A stretch of DNA of 64,000 bases from Ochotona curzoniae (GCF_017591425.1 NW_024465885.1:39068501-39132500); one strand, 5' to 3'. Positions 10,666-22,527 are shown, numbered from the stretch's first letter. A program made the numbers and translations. The notes: generated by a model from the sequence alone, not told the origin.

Positions 10666-10951
10666 CCAGGTCCAGTCTCAACCCAAGAAGGTGTTTTGTT
10701 TGTTTGTTTGTTTATTGTTTGTTTTTATCCCTGGCAGTCTCCAAGAGTTTCAGGACTGCTTGATATTTCTCAAGTCTGGCAATTTTGTGTGTATAAGAAA
10801 GGATGAAAGCCAGTTTCTCTGCACCAAAGTTTCCACTCACCACTGCCCGCAACCTCACCAGCCAGTCAAAGCCAGTGAGTAACATGGCATCTAGTCTTAG
10901 TAAGAACCTCCTAATGTTTTAACGAATACAGAAAAGATTGGATTGTGGTTC

Positions 10952-11305
10952 TTGTATTTTTTTTGAAAGATTTATTTTTATTATTTTTTCATTGGAAAGG
11001 TGGATATACAGAGAGGAGAGACAGAGAGGAAGATCTTCCGTCCGATGATTCACTCCCCAAGTGAGCGCAACGGGCCGATACTATGCCGATCCGAAGCCAG
11101 GAGCCTCTTCCGGGTCTCCCACGCGGGTGCAGGGTCCCAAAGCTTTGGGCCGTCCTTGACTGCTTTCCCGGGCCACAGGCAGGGAGCTGGAAGGGAAGCG
11201 GGGCTGCCGGGATTAGAACCGGCGCCCATATGGGATCCCGGGCGTGCAAGGCGAGGACCTTTAACCACTTGTGCCACTGCGCCGGGCCTGGCTATTGTAT
11301 TTTTT
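10952..11305 (-). mobile_element. Young CSINE, minus strand, with target-site duplication
   Basis: Near-intact CSINE of the same subtype as the copy at 4322 (complements of CCGCTTCCCTTCC and GCCCGGGATCCCATATGGG are both present). TTGTATTTTTT flanks it at 10952-10962 and 11295-11305, partly merged with the T-run. High similarity to the 4322 copy in opposite orientation makes a long inverted repeat. Four reading frames of 74-107 codons fall inside and are SINE shadows. Confidence 0.9.
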
Positions 11306-11700
11306 AATGGTTATTTTGATTAGAGGGAAAGAAAAAGATGGTTTTGTAATGAAAATAATTATGACCAACAATTATTTTAAATGTTTTCATCTTCCCAAAA
11401 CCTGGATGCACACATTTTCTTTTAAGACATGCATCAAATCTCATCAAGTAACAATCTTTTCTAGAATAGAAGCAATCTGGGCAAAAACAAAAGGAGCTCA
11501 AATACATATTTCATACGTTCAAATACAAGGAAAATCAGATTGATGTGTTTAAGGAGCAAGGAGGAAGAAGGGTGATTGCAACTCCCATATTGCGAATATT
11601 TCCCCATTAAACACGTAGTGTGAATGTAGACAGAAGCACATGGTCAGGAGGTGTGTCTTCTTGCTGTTAATTATGACTCGCTCTTATCCAAGGAGAGTAT
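11306..11700. other. Unassigned spacer
   Basis: No recognised repeat or gene. The frames at 11271-11543 (plus) and 11304-11507 (minus) overlap each other and partly read through the SINE edge. Confidence 0.4.
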
Positions 11701-12065
11701 GATGTAGGTTGAATTATATCTTCTAAACAGCATACATTGTTGTTCTAACTTCTAGTACTCCAATGAGGCCTCATCGGGAAATAGATTCTTTACAGAAGTC
11801 ATCAAGTTCAAAGGAGTTCTGAATCTGTTAAAACTGTGGTTTGGTAAAGCAGGAAAGGTTAAATAGAGACAGACGGAGGCATGATAGTAAGAAATTTCCT
11901 TGAAGAAGGTGATCATTCAAGCACCAGTGAATCCTGGATCAGATCCTTCACTCAAGGACCTCAGATGGAACCAAACATGCTGACACCTCCAAAACTGCAA
12001 AAAGATATACATTTCTGCTGTTTAAGCCACCGATTTTATGGATAGCTACTTGACAATCTTTGCTA
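11700..12065 (+). mobile_element. MLT1-like LTR fragment (ERVL-MaLR)
   Basis: The order of weak matches follows a mammalian MLT1 solo LTR: GGTTGAATTATATCTTC near the start, CCAATGAGGCCTCATCGGGAAATAG, TTTACAGAAGTCATCAAG, then GCTGACACCTCC, AAAACTGCAAAAAGATATACATTTCTGCTGTTTAAGCCACC near the end. It is an ancient, decayed LTR without internal genes. Confidence 0.6.
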
Positions 12066-12209
12066 ACTATGTCTCCTTCATCCTTCATAAATCTTTCCCC
12101 TAATGTGTTCTGGGTGGCAAATGGAACCAATGTGAGCACATGCACCCTACCCTCCACTTACCAGTCTAAATATGCATAGTTGTTGACCTTCCTAGCAATA
12201 TTTAAAATA

Positions 12210-12530
12210 TTAGTTATTTACTTAGTTCATTTTATATTTGAAATATAAGTGATAAACATCAAACAAATCATAGAAAGAAACAGGTTGAGATCTTCCACCC
12301 CATAGCTCACTCCCTGACATACAACAAGTCAAAGCTAGTTATCTCAGATCTTCATCTGGGAATCACATTTGGATTGGCGGGGATGACAAGTGCTTCAGCT
12401 GCACCTGCTGCCTCTTGCTGTGTACACTGGTAGAAAGCTAATCAGTAGCAGAGCTTTCTGAGGGTTAAACCAGGTTCTAAGATATGGAATGTGAGCATGC
12501 TAAGCTACAACTTGACCACTGAGCACAAAA
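12210..12530 (-). mobile_element. Old CSINE, minus strand
   Basis: Complement of a diverged CSINE: TTCATTTTATATTTGAAATATAAG at the 3' end, GAGATCTTCCACCCCATAGCTCACTCCC, CTTCATCTGGGAATCACATTTGG, and a head region near GGGTTAAACCAGGTTC. No duplication is visible. Confidence 0.6.
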
Positions 12531-12655
12531 CTGTCGTTCCCCTTAAAATTTGTTAGTGACAGCTTCTTCTGCCCTCAAATTCTGATGTTATGAAGAGGAG
12601 ATTCACAGAGTGACTCACAGAGATTCACAGAGACGAGATATAATGTGGCCAACTC

Positions 12656-13000
12656 AAAAGAAAACATAGAGGGGCCTGGTGCAGTGGCTTAGTGATTAAA
12701 GTCCTTGCCTTGCATGCACCTGGATCCCAAATGGATGCAGGTTCTAATCCTGGCAACCCTGCTTTCCATCCACCTCCTTGCTTGCAGCATGGAAAAGCAG
12801 TTGACAATGGTCAAAAGCCTTGGGACCTTGCACCCACGTGGGAGACCTGGAAGAGGCTCCTGGCTTCAGATTGGCTCATCTCTAGCCATTGTAACTACTT
12901 GGGGAGTGAACCATTATCGGATGGAAGATCTTCCTCTCTGTCTCTCTTTTCTTTATATCTGACTTTACAATTATAATAAATAAATCTTCACAAAAGAAAA
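12656..13000 (+). mobile_element. CSINE with short target-site duplication
   Basis: Full-length CSINE from GGGGCCTGGTGCAGTGGCTTAGTG to ATAAATAAATCTTCAC. The B-box-like sequence is GGTTCTAATCCTGGC. AAAAGAAAA is found at 12656-12664 and 12992-13000. Moderately diverged. The reading frames of 60-94 codons within it are shadows. Confidence 0.85.
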
Positions 13001-13869
13001 GATAACATGGAGACAGAAATGATTTAGAAATTATCAAGAAAAGTAGAAAAGGTCAAATATGTTAGATGAGCTACTGTTTCTAACCAGAGATAGAGAATGC
13101 CATTTCTGGTACTCAAGTATCAATTACTTTATATTAAGCCATTTTCAGTTGGAATTTTATGGAGTTTATTAAGAAGGAATCTGTTGCTGGAGTTTATCAG
13201 AAAAAATTTGGTGGCCCCGTTATTGTGTGTATGACTGCCTGCCTTTCCCTATTTTTAGAAACATATGCATATACTTAAGAGCACTATTTTAACAAGCGGG
13301 CCTAAAATTTCCTTGGTTTATTCTTGTATAACTATTCTGCATTGCCATTTCACTTGCCACCATTTTGCTGCTACAAAATCTACCTGTAGTATCCACATTA
13401 TAAAGAAAAAAAAATGTTGTATTTAGATTATACTTTGGGTTTATGTTATGTTGAAATATCTGAGGAAATTGATTTTAGAAAGAGGAGAAGGTTGAATATT
13501 CAAATCTCAGATATGGTTGTCCTGTTTGTTAATCTTCTGTTGAAGACAGGAAATAGAATGGATGAACTTCATGCAAAAGAGGATCATATGGTGCACCAAG
13601 ATCAGAGAGAGAGGGACCCAAACTCACACAATCTTCTCAGAGGGAGAGAGCTAAAGATCTCCCACCAGTCGCAGCCTCCTAAACTTCTCAGTTTAATCCC
13701 CACTTTAACCTTTCTCACAAACAGTACTATACTAGGGACCAAGTACATGTGTAGAGCTTCCTCATAACCATTTCAATATATTCAGCCACCAAACTAATAC
13801 CTATAGAACATACTGCCAGAATACACTGTTGAAATGCCAAGAAGCAATATCACATTCTAAATAACTCGC
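13001..13869. other. Unassigned spacer
   Basis: No recognised element with confidence. A 117-codon plus frame (13414-13767) contains a purine-rich GATCAGAGAGAGAGGGACCC stretch that may be a decayed SINE. It has no recognisable protein motif and I do not call it a gene. Confidence 0.4.
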
Positions 13870-14150
13870 CAGACATCAGGAAAAGAGAGAAAAAGATGTT
13901 TTCCATTTATAGATTCATTCCCTTAAATGCTTGCAACATTTGGGACTAGGCCAGGCCAAAACAGGAGCCAAGAACTCCATCCAGGTCTCTTCATGGGGAA
14001 AAGGCATTAAAAGTACTTGAATCATCAGCTGATATCTTCCCAAGATGCACATTAGCAGGACACTGGGTAGTAAGTGGAAGTGGCATTCAAATTAGGGCAC
14101 TCTGATATGGAGAGGTGGGCATCTCCAGTGGCAGCTTAACTGAATTTCAA
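13870..14150 (-). mobile_element. Old CSINE, minus strand
   Basis: Decayed reverse CSINE: AAAAGAGAGAAAAAGATGTTTTCC, GATTCATTCCCTTAAATGC, AGCCAAGAACTCCATCCAGGTCTCT, AAGATGCACATTAGCAGGACACTGGG, AAGTGGAAGTGGCATTCAAATTAGGGCACTCTGATATGG. The end near 14150 is followed by poly-A. Confidence 0.6.
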
Positions 14151-14554
14151 TATTTAAAAAAAAAAGAATTTGGAGAAATGCTTTCTCCAAAGATGCTGTC
14201 ATTGCAGAGACAAGTTGAGGTAGTCTTCCTTTTAATGCAATCCTGGATAATAATTAATGTACAACTTTGATATGATCATATTTGAGAAAGGAATGGAAAA
14301 GAAGGAGGTGCACCCTTCCCTTACCTCAAGCCCAGCAACAGTGTCTTCAAAATAATGTCCAGAGATTGGAGAAGTGGTTCCTATAACTGGCAGACAGGGT
14401 CACGGATGTTGCACTCTGCCTAAAAAAACATGGAGAACAAGAGACAAGCAGGACAGCTATTGATGGATGTACCAAAAGAAGCCAGCTTGATCAAAGGAAT
14501 CCTGCACTTGCATCTGTCAGTGCTTAGAGGTGTGCTTGTGTGTGCCTGCGCGCG

Positions 14555-14587
<33 letters not shown>

Positions 14588-15206
14588 GTGATGGTATCCT
14601 TAAAAAGCTGCCAAAGGGCAAGCAAAATTGAATAAAGACAAGCCAGAAGCACTTTCACATATGCAAAGCTGACACAGAAGCAAGTAAGGGGCAAGAGAAA
14701 GGTGAAAGACAAAAAGAAAGAAAGAAAGAATTCACAAGAGAACAGGGGTCGCCTTCCCTATGTTTCCAGATTCAAAATGTTGAAACACCAGGCCCTGCTC
14801 TGATGGGGAAGAACTCTGTGGCTAAGAACAGAAGAGAAACAGGTAGAGTTACTGGGGAGAGAAGGAGGGGAGCATCAGCAATGCACTTCGCCCTGACAGC
14901 TTGCTTGCCACTCTAGCAGATCCAACCAAGGGCAGGGGAAGTGGTCTGGCTCTTAACTGGATAACTTTTTCACTGTTACATAAAAATGGGTATTTGGATA
15001 GCCATCAGGGAATTCTTTGCTACCTAAAAAATCATTAAATCAGAAAAGAAGAGTTATTATTAGGAAGTAATATTATCTAATTATAAAGGGACCCTGGGAC
15101 ATGAAAAAATATAAGCAAACATGTATTAGCTCTTTAAATAACTCATTATAGATTAATTTTCAAAGTTCAGCAAGAAGAAAGGAGATGTAAAAGCAATAAA
15201 TGTGCT
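14151..15206. other. Unassigned spacer with microsatellites
   Basis: No gene or recognised repeat family. It holds the TG/CG/CA microsatellite described separately and an AAAG run (14710-14729). The 62-codon minus frame at 14524-14712 reads through the microsatellite. Confidence 0.4.
14531..14588. repeat. (TG)-(CG)-(CA) microsatellite
   Basis: A TG-rich lead (14531-14545), then alternating GC (about 14548-14559), then CATACACACA.. CA repeats to 14587. The entire tract is alternating purine-pyrimidine, a classic Z-DNA-prone composition, and partly self-complementary. Confidence 0.85.
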
Positions 15207-15573
15207 ATGCTTATGTATTCTTTTTTTTTAAGATTTATTTATTTATTTTTTTATTACAAAGTCAGATATACAGAGAGGAGGAGAGAAAGAGAGGAAGATC
15301 TTCCGTCTGATGATTCACTCCCCAAGTGAACGCAATGGCCAATGCTATGCCAATCCGAAGCCAGGAGACAGGAACTACTTCTGGGTATCCCACGTGGGTG
15401 CAGGGTCCCAAGGCTTTGGGCCGTCCTCGACTGCTTTCCCAGACCAGAAGCAGGGAGCTGGATGGGAAGTGGAGCTGCCTGGATTAGAATGCATCCATAT
15501 GGGATCCCGGGGTGTTCAAGGCGAGGACTTTAGGCACTAGACCATGCCGTTGGGCCCATGCTTATGTATTCTT
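15207..15573 (-). mobile_element. Young CSINE with perfect 16-bp target-site duplication
   Basis: Reverse-oriented full-length CSINE. ATGCTTATGTATTCTT occurs at 15207-15222 and 15558-15573 without mismatch. The body keeps GAAGATCTTCCGTCTGATGATTC and CCCAAGTGAACGC, and the head complement is TAGACCATGCCGTTGGGCCC. Subtype with TCTGACTTT and CAGCTCCACTTCCC. The 76- and 63-codon frames are SINE shadows. Confidence 0.95.
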
Positions 15574-16000
15574 AATCAACTGCTGTTCTTTCAATTTTAA
15601 GCTTCATGAATGATGTATATATGTACATAAACATAGATATGATGTATATTTTAAATATATAAATGTAATATATATACATTTAATGTAATACATGTATACT
15701 TAAAATTTACTAATCTTTTTCAATTTCTGAATATTATGCTTATTTCTGTATTTTTAACTTTTAACTGATACATACAACTGTTTGAAGTGATATATATTTT
15801 CTAATAATCAATGAGGTCAAATATATCTGTCTTCCCAAATATTTATTGTTTGTTTAAAGAATTCAATTCTTTATTTTAACTGTTATAAACATGTAATTGT
15901 TGGATGACAATTACAGTAGGAAAGCAATTACTGATGAATAGGACCTCAGTACCTTTTTTTCCTGTATAAAATTTAGAGTGCATTAATCGACCTGTCCCCT
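15574..16000. other. AT-rich unassigned spacer
   Basis: Dominated by TATATA/ATGTAT-type sequence. No gene or named repeat. Confidence 0.4.
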
Positions 16001-16004
16001 CGTT

Positions 16005-17065
16005 CTTGCCACCATTGGGTAATCACGACTATTTTCTCAACTTGTAGGACATTTCCTTGGAGTATTACCTGTGAGAGGAATGATGTGCCATTGATCTTTC
16101 TGTTCTTATATACCGCACTCACTGTGCTATCTCATAGACTCACGTTGTCACAAGAGATAGAATTTCATTACTTATATTGACAAACCATGTTCTATCTTGC
16201 ATGTGCATCACATTTTTTGTTCCTTCCATAGTTTGGATGCTTAGTTTGTTTCCATGTCCTTGTAAACAGTGCTGCAGTAAGCAGGAGAGTGTCGTTGTCT
16301 CTTGGATGTACTAATTTAATTTCCTTTGGCGTATGCCTGGTAATGGGAGTGCTGAAACACATGGTGGTTGTGCTTTTAATCACTTGAGAAAGCCCCATAC
16401 CGTTCTCCAACAGGCAACATTAAATCTTATTCCTGTCAACAACCTGCAAACGTCCCTCTTTCTGATCAGTTTACCCGGAGTGAGGTGATGTCGTGACTTT
16501 GACCTCTACTTCCCTGATCCGTAGCGATGCTGAGCACGTGTTTATTTCAGTATTGGCTAATTACATTTCTTCCTTTGAAAAATATGTATTTGTGCCCATT
16601 TTTGAAAAAAAAATTAGGATTATTTGACTTATTACTATTTGGCTTTTTATTTATTCAATTATTCAAAGCAAGTTATTTGTAAATTCTAATTACTATTCAG
16701 ATTATTCTTTTAGATTATAGTTTGCAGATATTCTAGCTAGTTCTCAAAGTTGGGATGTTTTGGGAGTAGAAATGCCTGCTGCAATCAATCTTCAAGCTCA
16801 ACATGTTCATCGTCACTATAGAGTTTACCTGTGAGAATGTAAGTATATAAATTTTACCTACAAATCTACTTGTTTTATATTTTGCATGAATGTTGCTTTA
16901 TATCAGAGATCATATATGTTTTTCTTCTCCTTTGGGTATTGGATTATTTCATAGAGCATAATTGTCTCCAGTAGGTGGAATTTCACTTTTTTAATGGCTT
17001 AGTAGTATTTTACAGTGTAGATGTACCACAGATTCTTTTTTTATCACTGTCAATACCTGCACATT
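16005..17065 (-). mobile_element. Old LINE-1 3' end fragments, minus strand
   Basis: Plus-strand text is the complement of an old L1 3' region. Examples are TTTCCATGTCCTTGTAAACAGTGCTGC, TTTCCTTTGGCGTATGCCTGGTAATGGGAGTGCTG, ACTTCCCTGATCCGTAGCGATGCTGAGCACG (16000-16740), and from about 16890 another end with TTTAATGGCTTAGTAGTATTTTACAGTGTAGATGTACCACA. Possibly two insertions or one with an inner gap. Confidence 0.75.
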
Positions 17066-17078
17066 CCATGAAACACTT

Positions 17079-17434
17079 AAATAGTAGCACGTTGGGGCCC
17101 AACACAATATAAAGTTATCGCCTTGCACACGCCGGGATCCCTTATGGGCCCTGGTTATAATCCTTGCAGCCCTGCTTCCCATCCAGCTCCCTGCCTGTGG
17201 CCTGGGAAAGCAGTCAAGGACAGCCCAAAGCCTTGGGACCCTGCAGTCACATGGGAGACCTGGAGGAGTTCCTGGCTCTGGGCTTCGGATTGGCTCAGCT
17301 CCAGATGTTGCGGCTGCTTGGGAAGTGAACCATCGGACAGAAGATCTTCCTCTCTTTCTCTTCTCCTCCCTGTATATCTGCCTTTCCAAATAAGTAAATA
17401 AATAAATAAATCTTTAACAAAATAGTAGCATGTT
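17079..17434 (+). mobile_element. CSINE with 15-bp target-site duplication
   Basis: Full-length CSINE inserted just beside the old L1 end. AAATAGTAGCACGTT (17079-17093) and AAATAGTAGCATGTT (17420-17434) differ by one base. The tail is AAATAAGTAAATAAATAAATAAATC. The 132-codon minus frame (16991-17389) and the 92-codon plus frame are shadows of this SINE. Confidence 0.92.
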
Positions 17435-18890
17435 AGACTTGTGACTTGCTGAAGTGCGATACTATTGTGATAAGATGCTAGGCAGGGCAGAATCAGGAGG
17501 AAGGGAGGGCAAAGTCCAGAGGGCCATGTTTATACTGACAAAACTTTGTCATGGAAAATAATAATTACACACAACCAACAAGCAGGAAAAAAAAAGACCA
17601 GTCAATAAGAATAAGCCACGGTCTGGACTTCACAGCTATACAATCTAGTATATTTCTTTTCATTATTTATTTTTTCTTTTAAAATATATCTAATGTTTTT
17701 ACCTGCAACTTGTGAAGGTATATTGTTCACAATCACCTAACGGACCCAGCAGTTATGATCACCATTACTCTCAATCTTCTTTAACATGTGTTATATTAAA
17801 ATGGATTAATCACAATTTAAAACGAATAGCATACACAGTTATAATCTTCTATATGTGTTTAATAAATACTATTACATAATTTTACAAGATTTTTCATTAG
17901 AAGAATTCTTGCATGCAATTACTACAGCTCACAACGAATTATGCTACATTTGTTGAACATCTGAAAGAGAAAACCTTCAAGACACCAATGCAGAGCAATG
18001 TCAGATAGGAATATTAATTATTATATTTTATCAGCACATACTGTTTGCATATATTTAAATGTTATACTATACCTCATGTACAGGTAGATTTTTTATTAAT
18101 TTACTATTTTAAAAGCTATGTTTACAAAGTGTGTTCAGCCCTGTTTACATTTGAAACTGAGCAGTTTCATATCTTCAGTTCATAAAACTTTCCTAAGATT
18201 CTGAGCATGATGTTGAGTTTCAGAACATGCTGTTCTTTTCCTCCAGGTAATTGTATTTGAAATAATCCATGGGGCTATCAAGATGATATTATTTACTTAT
18301 TAATTATTTTGTAGAAGTAACTTGATTGCTTTTGTCACCTTTTATGAATTTGTGAAAAATGAGTATCTTATGATTCTATGATTGAGACAACCACTCAAAA
18401 TATTTTCAAATATTTTGAAATTGGCAAAATACAAAAAGACACTTGCCAGAAGATTTTGTTTGAATTTTTGAATGTGTGTGTGTTTAATGGAAACTGAATC
18501 CATGTTTTCATTCATTTGCAATTAGCTGACAAAAATGCTGTTTTATAAGAGTTGAATACCTACTGTTTTCAAAAGCAAGCTTAAATAACCTCATTGTTTT
18601 CTACAGAAAGTTGGACGACATTCTGTAAATTATTGCATATTTTTATTATTCCATTTGTATACTCATGTGGCATATGGCCAGAAGCTTAACCAAAAATTAC
18701 ACTTTAAAATATTTCAAGCTTTTTAGTCTGTTAACATATTCAATAGAACTCATAGATACAATTCTAAGGATACAGTGATATTCCCACTGTCTTCCCTCCC
18801 ATCCTTCTTTTCTTCCTTCCTTTCTTTCTTTTTTCTTTCTTTATTTGATCCCAAAGTCAATTTCCATGGGCAACTGTGGACGGTAAAATT
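17435..18890. other. AT-rich unassigned spacer
   Basis: No recognised gene or repeat except a TTCC/TTTC pyrimidine run at about 18790-18845. Base composition is uniformly AT-rich. Confidence 0.4.
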
Positions 18891-18894
18891 CCTG

Positions 18895-19230
18895 AGTTAT
18901 GTGCTTATTTGAAAAGTAAAGTGACATTGAGAGAGAGAGAGGAGAGAATTTTATTTTGTTTTGTTTTGCTTTGCTTTGCTTTGTTTTATTCATTGGTTCA
19001 TTCCCTTACATTTCCGCAGTGGTCAGGACTGGTCCAGTGCACTCCCTTCCAGCCTCTGACATGGGTAACAGGGTCAGAGTGTCAGATCATCTTCTAATGT
19101 TTTCTGAAGTGCATTCGCAGAGAGGTGGTCCACAAGTCAGGCAGTCAGTACTGGAGCCAATATTCTGCTATGGCATTCTTGCATGACATACCATGGTTGA
19201 ACTGTTGTGTCACAACTCTGGCCCCCAGAT
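18895..19230 (-). mobile_element. Old CSINE with (TTTTG)n expansion, minus strand
   Basis: GCTTATTTGAAAAGTAAAGTGACATTGAGAGAGAGAGAGGAGAG is the complement of a CSINE 3' end. A TTTTG/TTTGC pentamer run (about 18952-18988) interrupts it, then the body resumes (CATTGGTTCATTCCC, GCAGTGGTCAGGACTGG, ATGGGTAACAGGGTC, TTGTGTCACAACTCTGGCCCC near the head). Confidence 0.55.
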
Positions 19231-20627
19231 TCATATTTTAAATACATGCCAAAGTAAGTGTCAGAGTCCCAGCAGGCACTCAGTCAAGCCAGAATTTTGA
19301 TTTGGGAAGTTGTTTCTGTTCTTCCACTCCATCCCTCAGTACATCTGATCGCCACATTTACGGTGCAAATCTGTTGGTACCCACAGATAGTACCAACTAG
19401 ACTAAAATATCACTTTCTCTTCAAAAAATGATTAAAGAACTCCTGTCACCTCCATGTAACTTTCTTTTCTGCTGCTTGAATATGAAAATTTAGGACAGAA
19501 TCTTATCAGCTAATATACTCTTGAGAGTCAGATACTCAGCAACTGGATCAAAGATCTCATCTGAAGAGAGCACATTTGCACTATATCAGAAACATTGTAT
19601 TGTTAAAATGTCTTTGTGCGCTGAAACTGACATTATGCTAGTACTTAGAAATAATCAATGCCCTGTGTGCCAGATTTTCTGTTTGCTGTTTTCCACACAT
19701 GAGAGCTTGTCCTCCAAATAAAAGGAACATTACATCATGCCAAACACATTTTATGAAGAAGAAAATCAACAGATTTCCTCTTCCCAAAAGTTCCCAGTGA
19801 TTACTCTTTTAGGAATATTATGTTTGAAATTCTTTCAAACTCTTTCAACTACTTCTGAACTACCAACTGTAATTTCCTAGTACAAATGGGTATATATACA
19901 AAACAGTGTATATATGTAAGTATTTGTGTGTGTTTATATTTCTGTATAATGGACACCAAACATGCAGCACAGTTAGTCACGCTTCTCAGGGTTTCCGAGC
20001 TCACTGCAGAACCACAACGTCATGTGAAATGTTTGTGATGTCTCTGTGTGGAGTTTCCCTCTACCTGCTGCCTTCATAGTCCAATGGCCAGGCAGAGGTT
20101 CAAGATGTATTATTAGAAAATCTTCCCCATCTGCTTCATTCCTTCCAAGCATGGGACATAATTTCTACCTCCTCAGACAATCAGTTCTATTTATTTCTAG
20201 GTCATCGGATTCATAGCCCGAAGCCCCAAACTATCAGGACTGCATAGTGCGGTCTGGAAACGACACCCGTCATTTCAATAATCTACTCTAAGTTGATTAT
20301 TACTATACTATAAGTTGTCTAATAGCATATTCCTGACAAAGTTGGGGACTTCTCACAATACACAGACCAATGAGTAGAGAGAAGGGTATAATACAACTAG
20401 CAACAATGATAAGTGTAAAATACAACAATTCTGAAACATCAACTTGTAGACATTAGAAACACACTTTACTTTGGTGTTAGGGGGAATCCTGATCAGACCT
20501 TTCTCTTTTCTTTGGGGAGAACCATTCCTTATAAATAGGTCTTGAAAGGTCTTGTTAAAGCAGAGTCTGAATGGAACGTCTTTGAAACCTTTCCCTATTT
20601 TGTTCATTAAGAAGCCAGTTCAGTTCT
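19231..20627. other. Unassigned spacer
   Basis: No known element recognised. 20190-20280 is slightly richer in CpG than its surroundings. The 84-codon minus frame at 20353-20607 has no motif. Confidence 0.35.
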
Positions 20628-20628
20628 G

Positions 20629-20983
20629 GACTTACATTTTTAAAGATCTGTTTATTTTTATTGGAAAGGCAGACATACTGAGAGGAAGAAAGACAGAGAG
20701 GAAGAGCTTCCATCCAATGATCCACTTCCCACGTGGCCACAATGTCCGGAACTGCACCAAATTGAAGGCAGGAACCAGGAGCTTCTTCCTGGTCTCCCAC
20801 ATGGGTGCAGGGTCCCAAGGCTTTGGGCCCTCCTCAACGGCTTTTCCATGCCACAAGCAGGGAGCTGAATGGAAAGCAGGGCTGCCGGGATTATTGGTGG
20901 CACCCATTGAGGATCCTGGCACATGCAAGGCAAGAACTTTTGTCGCTATGCTACCATGCCATGCCTAGACTTATATATTTTTG
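20629..20983 (-). mobile_element. CSINE, minus strand
   Basis: Near full-length: TTTAAAGATCTGTTTATTTTTATTGGAAAGGCAGACAT at the 3' end and CTATGCTACCATGCCATGCC at the head. Flanks GACTTACATTTTT and GACTTATATATTTTT suggest an imperfect target-site duplication. Longest shadow frame is 138 codons. Confidence 0.85.
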
Positions 20984-21620
20984 TAATAAGTTGCCAAGTA
21001 TAATCAATAACTAACATGCATACTCAATCTCATTTTATACATCCAGCCCTCCTACATTTGTTTTCTTTCTTCCACATTACTGGAGAGCCTCATGTTACTA
21101 AATGTTTTATGGCGTAACAGTATGACCATCTATCTAGTCTCTGCTATCTGAATTTTCACTGGTTTCCCTTACCTAGCTATCTCTCTTTCTTAAAGATTTA
21201 TTTATTTTTGTGCCCCAGAACTGTAGCCTACTGGTTTTTATATTTTCTGTATACGTATGGACAGAATGGAGCATTTGAGAAGGTTAGGAGGTCAGAGACA
21301 GGACAGAATGGGCTCTATTATAATAGCAAGACACCTAAGCATCCCATTGACTGAATATAATAAAATCAATTCCTTGTTCTGTGATAGTGCATCGAGTGCC
21401 TGAGTCTAGGTTCTCCTCAGCCTTTCTCCCCAAGCAGCAATTCTAGAACCTGTCTTTCCACTTTATGACTGTGGTATGTTTTCATTTTCCCTCCAAGATC
21501 AGTGTAGGATAGCAAAGGTCATAGGACTGTATCTGAAGTATTTGTCAAATACTTACACCCCCTTGGGCAGAACTTAGTCATAGGAAACACACAGACACTT
21601 ACTCAAGGGGCCCAAAGTTT
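20984..21620. other. Unassigned spacer
   Basis: AAAGATTTATTTATTTTTGTG at 21193-21214 may be the stub of a CSINE tail. The rest is not recognised. Confidence 0.35.
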
Positions 21621-21621
21621 G

Positions 21622-21765
21622 GGAGAGGATGATGCTGTGATGCAGTAGTTACAAAGCCGCTCCCAAAACTAGCATCCCTGATAAGGCAGCAGAGGCGACC
21701 CAAGTATGGAAGACCCTGCCAGGAGAAGAGAGGGTGGAGTTCCTAGATTCTGGACCAGTTTTATT
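21622..21765 (+). mobile_element. Old CSINE fragment
   Basis: Rabbit-like head GATGATGCTGTGATGCAGTAGTTACAAAGCCGC followed by CATCCCTGATAAGG and CAAGTATGGAAGACC, with the central body missing. Ends in GGAGTTCCTAGATTCTGG. Confidence 0.45.
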
Positions 21766-22525
21766 TTTTCCTGTTTCTTTCTTTCTGAACCTTTAGTGAG
21801 TCGATAAGCATTTTTTGTTGTTGTTGTTTTGTTTTGTTTTTCATTTTTTTTTTTTTAAGGATAGAGGCACAGACAGAAAATTGCATTCTTTCTGTGACCA
21901 GAAAAAATAAAAGGGAGGGCTAAACAGAAATATTTTATTTTCTAAAAATCTGTTTTTTTCATATATCTTCATTTGACATTTTAAAGCTAAAACAGGAAAT
22001 TATGCTCTACATTGAATCCCCTATGTTTTCTTATCATATTAATTTGTTTTCAGTTTGAAACAAGTGCCACCAGGAAGTTCTGAGAGAGATCATTATTTCA
22101 TTTCAAAAGAAATCTGTTTCAAAATGTTGTGAAATCTTGTTGGCTGTGTCTGGGGGAATCTGAAAAAGGATTGGAAACCTCCGTTACTGAAAGGTGTGAT
22201 GAAACAAAGAAATAAAGCCATGGATAATCTGCACAAATAGTCTGCATACCATAACACGATGCATTACTCTTCCTGAGCAATTTCATCTCCTTTTTCCTAC
22301 CCACTTCCCCTGCTTCTTTTCCATCCAAGATCATTTTAGGAATCCCTCATTTATTAGGCAGTATGTTATTAACAATGTTATGGTCAGTCACCTCACCGCC
22401 CTTTTTCTTTCCCAGCTTCTATTCTGCTTTTTCTACTTCTACTTCTTCCATTGTTAAAGGGCTAAGGATTAAACGTTTCTAGCCTCCGTGTCCAAGATAG
22501 AGGAAGTAGCAGGGGCTTTAAGAAT
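21766..22525. other. Unassigned spacer
   Basis: Contains T-rich runs (21810-21860) and no recognised gene. The 71-codon minus frame 22119-22334 is not supported by any motif. Confidence 0.4.
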
Positions 22526-22527
22526 GG

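Noticed and set aside
13414..13767. 117-codon plus frame as a possible small gene
   Set aside because: No domain, no promoter or splice signals; contains a purine-rich stretch likely from a decayed SINE.
16991..17389. 132-codon minus-strand frame
   Set aside because: It reads through the complement of a CSINE body; similar PRLWAVLDCFP-type peptides recur in every minus-read CSINE of the window.
20552..20968. 138-codon plus frame
   Set aside because: Same CSINE-derived peptide pattern; shadow of a repeat.
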